DNA of 64,000 nt from Myxococcales bacterium (lineage in GTDB: Bacteria; Myxococcota_A; Polyangia; Nannocystales; Nannocystaceae): contig JACKDV010000001.1 in assembly GCA_020633315.1 (NCBI GenBank), positions 124,001 through 188,000 of the forward strand, in the 5' to 3' direction. A model generated the notes under the pieces. It was not told the origin of the DNA. It ran no database searches and saw only the letters and a list, made by a program, of their open reading frames with translations. Below, in pieces: positions 60,834 through 64,000 of this stretch. Every line of letters starts with the position of its first letter. Within the stretch, counting starts at the first letter, position 1. The position numbers and the translations under genes are program-made.

Positions 60834-63080
60834 TCAGCAGCCGTCGTCGAGCAGGCACACGGCACGGCCCGACTCGTCGACCCCCCACCAGGTCAGGATG
60901 GGGACGATGTGTCCGTACAGGCCGTCGGGCTCCAGCCGGATCGCCTGTGACACGAGCGTGGCCTCACCGCCGCACCGCCACGGCGCCGTGAACCCACAGA
61001 ACTCCGGGCTGCCCCCGTCGGCGTCGGTGCACGCGCTGCGGTGCAGCGCGACGATCACCGGGCGCTTGGACTCGTCGTAGAAGTAGTAGGGCCCGCCGGC
61101 ATGGCCGGAGCTGGTCGGCTGCGTCATCCCCATCACCCGCGCCCAGCCGCTGACCGGGCTCGGCGCGCGCAGGGCCGCCAAGGTCACCCGCAGGGGCTCG
61201 GGGTTGCCCCAGGGGCGGTCGGCCCCGAGGGCCCAGCCCCGCGGGCTGCGGGCGTCGCACTCCCGATCGTGCTCGAGCGGGTAGCCCTTGTGATGGAGGG
61301 CGGTCCTCACCAGGGCCTCGTCCGCCAGCGCCGTCACCCCGAAGTACTCGTCTCCGATCTGGCGCTCGGTGATGGCCACGGCCCAGTCGAACAGACCCGA
61401 TCGATCGTTCTGGGGCCACGGCTGGGGGACGTAGACGCGGACGAAGGGCACCGAGGCCTCCTCGTGCCCGCGCTCGTCTCCTGGCTGCCAGCGTCGATCC
61501 TCGAAGGCGAAGCCACCCTCGGCCCACACGCACTGCGCCGAGGTGAGCACGTGGACCGGCCCGACCTGGATGCCGACGCACCCGGGGCCGATCTGGGTGG
61601 TGCCCACCGCCCGCAGCGGAAACCCGCGAGGCTCGCTCCAGTACACGCGCCCCGTCGACGGATCGCCGCCTCGCCCCTCGAGCTCCACGCGGAGGGGATC
61701 GTCCACGGGGTGACCCAGCGTCAGGCCCCGGGCCACCGCACGCTCGGACAGCGCCATGGCGTCGGCTCGGCTCGCGAGGAGCCGGTAGGGCTCGGTGAGC
61801 CGTGGCCCCGCCCCCCACACCCCGACCATGTCGTAGGGGATGGAGGCATCCGTGCGGCTGGGGCTCGGATTGCGCTGGGGCTGGGGCTGCCCGAGCTCGG
61901 CCCCGAGCCAGCGGGTGGGCCACGGCGGCGTCGGGCCATCGATCGGGCGCTCCATCCCTCGACTCGCGGGCGGTGCATCGGGCTCCGCGGGATTCAGCGG
62001 CGGGGGCCGGGTGGACGACAGCGCCAGTCCCAGCCCGACCAGCAGCGCGGAGCCTCCCAGCAGCCCGAGCCATCGCCGACGGGGTGGCGAAGCGGAGGGG
62101 CCCGGCCGGGTCGGGCCCGAGGCCTGGCCCACCTGCGCCACCTCGCGTGCGAGCTCGGTGACGCCCGGCTGGCGCTGGCTCGGATCCTTGTGGAGCGCGC
62201 GGAGGATCAGCGCCTGGATCGCGGGCACCTCGTTCGGCGCCGCATCGATCGGCTCGGGGCAGGGGGGCTCCTGGGTCAGGTGCTGCACCACCAGATCGGC
62301 CACGCTGGGCCCCGGGAACGGCTTGCGCCCCACCAGCAGCTCGAACGCCACGCACCCCAGCGCATACACGTCGGCGCGGGCATCGACGGTCTCGCTGCGC
62401 AGCTGCTCCGGGCTCATGTAGCCCGGGCTGCCGAACACGTCCCCCGTATGGGTGATGTCCCTCGTCTCTCGATCCAGGGTGTGGTGCTTGGCGAGGCCGA
62501 AGTCGATGAGCGTGACCTTCTCGTCGGGCGTGCCCGCGTTGCGCACGATGATGTTGCTCGGCTTGACGTCGCGGTGCACCACCCCGTGGGAGTGGGCGCA
62601 GGCCAGCGCATCCGCGAGCTGGGCCAGGATGGGCGACACGCGGGACCAGGGCAGGGGGCCGTCGCGGCGCAGCACGTCGCTCAGCGACTCGCCCTCGAGC
62701 AGCTCCATCACCAGGTACGGCACTCCGCCCTCGTCGCGCGCCACGTCGAGGATCTCCACCACGTGCGGATGCTTCACCAACGCCGCCGCCCGGGCCTCGC
62801 GGAGGAAGCGCCGCCCGAGACGCTCGTCATGGGCCAGCTCACGCTGCAGCCGCTTCACGGCCACGCGGATGCGCAGCCCCGTGTGCTCCGCTTCCCAGAC
62901 GGTCCCCATCCCGCCCTCGCCGATGCGCCGCAGGAGTCGAAGCTTGTCGCCGAGCAGCTCCGCCTTCGGCTCCGCCGGGGGCTCGCCACCGATGCGTCGC
63001 AAGAGCGCCTCGCGATGGCGATCGACCACCACCGCGTCAGCTCTGCGTTCTCCGAGCCCTCGAGGTCCCACCGCTACCAC
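60834..63080 (-). CDS. Ser/Thr protein kinase fused to catalytically dead trypsin-like domain
   Basis: About 748 residues. The kinase domain is at about 45-310: GEGGMGTVWEAEH, VAVKRL, HRDVKPSN, DFGLAKHH, YMSPEQ. A membrane helix follows (LGLLGGSALLVGLGLALSS) and then a Pro-rich linker. From about 490 there is a chymotrypsin-type serine protease fold: VHVLTSAQC where the His of the usual TAAHC is Gln, FDWAVAI with the conserved Asp, and GHAGGP where GDSGGP normally carries the nucleophile, Ser being Ala. So it is a pseudoprotease, probably a periplasmic binding or sensor domain. Start at GTG 63080 is provisional. Divergent from an ECF sigma gene. Confidence 0.85.
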   Translation of the reverse strand: MVAVGPRGLGERRADAVVVDRHREALLRRIGGEPPAEPKAELLGDKLRLLRRIGEGGMGTVWEAEHTGLRIRVAVKRLQRELAHDERLGRRFLREARAAALVKHPHVVEILDVARDEGGVPYLVMELLEGESLSDVLRRDGPLPWSRVSPILAQLADALACAHSHGVVHRDVKPSNIIVRNAGTPDEKVTLIDFGLAKHHTLDRETRDITHTGDVFGSPGYMSPEQLRSETVDARADVYALGCVAFELLVGRKPFPGPSVADLVVQHLTQEPPCPEPIDAAPNEVPAIQALILRALHKDPSQRQPGVTELAREVAQVGQASGPTRPGPSASPPRRRWLGLLGGSALLVGLGLALSSTRPPPLNPAEPDAPPASRGMERPIDGPTPPWPTRWLGAELGQPQPQRNPSPSRTDASIPYDMVGVWGAGPRLTEPYRLLASRADAMALSERAVARGLTLGHPVDDPLRVELEGRGGDPSTGRVYWSEPRGFPLRAVGTTQIGPGCVGIQVGPVHVLTSAQCVWAEGGFAFEDRRWQPGDERGHEEASVPFVRVYVPQPWPQNDRSGLFDWAVAITERQIGDEYFGVTALADEALVRTALHHKGYPLEHDRECDARSPRGWALGADRPWGNPEPLRVTLAALRAPSPVSGWARVMGMTQPTSSGHAGGPYYFYDESKRPVIVALHRSACTDADGGSPEFCGFTAPWRCGGEATLVSQAIRLEPDGLYGHIVPILTWWGVDESGRAVCLLDDGC

Positions 63081-63177
63081 GGATCCGACGGGGAGGAAGT
63101 CTGATCGAAGGTAGTGGCCTCCGCAAGGCGCGGCACGGGGCGCCGACCTCGGCTCGCCCCGCGCGACGGCGTCCCGC

Positions 63178-63183
63178 TATCCT
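63178..63183 (+). promoter_or_regulatory. Candidate -10 (TATCCT) for third sigma gene
   Basis: TATCCT ends 6 bases before ATG 63190, with no Shine-Dalgarno sequence, as at ku and other genes in the window; a leaderless start is likely if it is used. Confidence 0.35.
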
Positions 63184-63189
63184 TCGGCG

Positions 63190-63816
63190 ATGGACGACGG
63201 AGACCTGCTCGAGCGCTGGCGCGCGGGCGATCGGCACGCGGGGCAGGAGCTCGTCAAGCGTCACTACGACGCCCTGTTCATGTTCTTGTGGGGCAAGCTC
63301 GACGAGCAGACCAGCGCCGACCTCACCCAGGACACCTTCGAGACCCTCTGCGCAGGCGCGGACCGGTTTCGTGGAGACTCCTCCGTGCGGACCTATCTCC
63401 TCGGCATCGCGCGGTGGAAGCTCGTCAACCACCTACGGCGGGTGCAGAAGAACCGCGAGCGCTTCGATCCGATGCACGACGGCATCGACGTCGAGCTCAC
63501 CGAGCGCTCGATGACCTCCCTGTTCGCGCGCCGCGAGCAGGAGGCCCTGCTCGTCCGTGGGCTGCGGTCGCTGCCGCTCGACGACCAGCTGCTGCTCGAG
63601 CTCAAGGAGTACGAGCACCTCCCCGCGCGAGAGCTCGCCGAGATCTTCGGAGTGCCGCAGGGAACGATGGCCGGCCGGATTGCCCGCGCGCGAGAGCGGC
63701 TACGACAGGCGGTGGAGGGGATCGCCGGGAGCGAGTCGGCGGCCGAGCAGGCGTCGCAGGGGCTCGACTCGTACTTCCGTGGGCTTCGCGAGGTGGCCCG
63801 CGAGGTGGCGGGGTAG
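63190..63816 (+). CDS. ECF-type RNA polymerase sigma factor (paralogue C)
   Basis: 208 residues. Starts with LLERWRAGDRHAGQEL, as in the other two sigma factors. Region 2 contains ADLTQDTFE and SSVRTYLLGIARWKL; region 4 has ARELAEIFGVPQGTMAGRIARARERL, with Ala/Gly where the other two have Lys/Arg-Ser. A C-terminal extension (SESAAEQASQGLDSYFRGLREVAR) follows. No anti-sigma gene; the divergent neighbour 109 bases away is the kinase-pseudoprotease, a candidate controller. Confidence 0.92.
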   Translation: MDDGDLLERWRAGDRHAGQELVKRHYDALFMFLWGKLDEQTSADLTQDTFETLCAGADRFRGDSSVRTYLLGIARWKLVNHLRRVQKNRERFDPMHDGIDVELTERSMTSLFARREQEALLVRGLRSLPLDDQLLLELKEYEHLPARELAEIFGVPQGTMAGRIARARERLRQAVEGIAGSESAAEQASQGLDSYFRGLREVAREVAG

Positions 63817-63839
63817 GGCGGCGCCGCGGGCCCGAGCGG

Positions 63840-64000
63840 CTAGTAGCCGCCCATTGCCCGCCGGATCGCCGAGTCGATGATCCCTCGCTCCCAGATCGAC
63901 ACCTCGCGGGCGAGTCGCTCGATGGGTCGGGGGCGATTTTCGATCATCTCGCTCAGGCCATCGACGACGCTCTCGAGCGCGGCCACGAGGCTGTCGGTGA
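63840..64000 (-). CDS. C-terminal end of an unknown protein (5' part outside window)
   Basis: On the minus strand an open frame enters at the right edge and ends at the stop 63840-63842 after about 53 codons, reading LESVVDGLSEMIENRPRP and REVSIWERGIIDSAIRRAMGGY. It is helical and charged; too little is present to name it. No overlap with the sigma gene, whose stop is at 63814-63816 and which converges on it. Confidence 0.55.
   Translation of the reverse strand, partial: TDSLVAALESVVDGLSEMIENRPRPIERLAREVSIWERGIIDSAIRRAMGGY

Overview
The window is very GC-rich bacterial DNA. Its gene content points to a myxobacterium, most likely of the Nannocystis/Enhygromyxa/Plesiocystis side: receptor-like Ser/Thr protein kinases with TPR tails, ECF sigma factors without anti-sigma genes, hybrid histidine kinases, and many lipoproteins with a Ser/Thr/Gly-rich linker after the lipobox. 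This placement is inferred from gene families and composition; there is no marker gene such as rRNA in the window.

Layout. 1-3906: 5' part of a giant TPR protein (minus strand, running off the left edge). 4154-6438: an alpha/beta hydrolase, then a broken two-gene locus (a RecF/OLD-like AAA ATPase split by an in-frame TGA, and a partner gene reduced to its two ends). 6443-9993: divergent ligD and ku, a complete bacterial end-joining pair. 10103-16039: an ECF sigma factor, a REC-PAS-PAS-HK-REC hybrid kinase, an ABC exporter and a LysR regulator. 16133-18060: two overlapping lipoprotein genes. 18493-22526: a single-domain protein with a class II terpene-cyclase-like DxDCTA motif, convergent with a three-gene minus-strand unit (SpoIIAA-like protein, truncated histidine-phosphatase-like protein, GMC oxidoreductase). 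22673-30167: an ECF sigma factor and two paralogous receptor Ser/Thr kinases with a lipoprotein gene overlapping one of them. 30261-37889: AI-2E-type permease, a 42-bp tandem repeat array, small lipoprotein, stand-alone LytTR regulator, LolA-like lipoprotein, S41 peptidase, Dabb protein, PspC protein, vWA lipoprotein. 37979-47934: Rieske protein, hybrid histidine kinase, animal-type haem peroxidase, YfcC-type carrier, and a LysR gene divergent from a royal-jelly/SMP-30-like propeller, with a perfect 17-bp palindrome between them. 48698-57625: a full cbb3 cytochrome oxidase locus in the order ccoS, ccoNO (fusion), ccoQ, ccoP (one haem), ccoG, ccoH/fixH, safE, ccoI, followed by a lipid-anchored cytochrome c. 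57692-64000: a Cys-rich lipoprotein, a beta-lactamase-fold protein interrupted by six FG-GAP-like repeats, a Ser/Thr kinase fused to a trypsin-like domain that has lost its catalytic His and Ser, a divergent ECF sigma factor, and the tail of one more minus-strand gene.

How the parts fit. The cbb3 block encodes structural subunits, copper delivery (CcoI, SafE-like) and assembly factors for a high-affinity terminal oxidase. LigD and Ku together repair double-strand breaks. The three ECF sigma factors share an N-terminal WRAGDR motif and an unusual C-terminal extension, and two of the three lie next to receptor Ser/Thr kinases rather than anti-sigma factors, which suggests kinase-controlled sigma activity. 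The most unusual features are the kinase-pseudoprotease fusion, the repeat-interrupted beta-lactamase, the mini terpene-cyclase-like protein with its oxidoreductase neighbour, the palindromic 42-bp array, and the decayed ATPase/partner pair.
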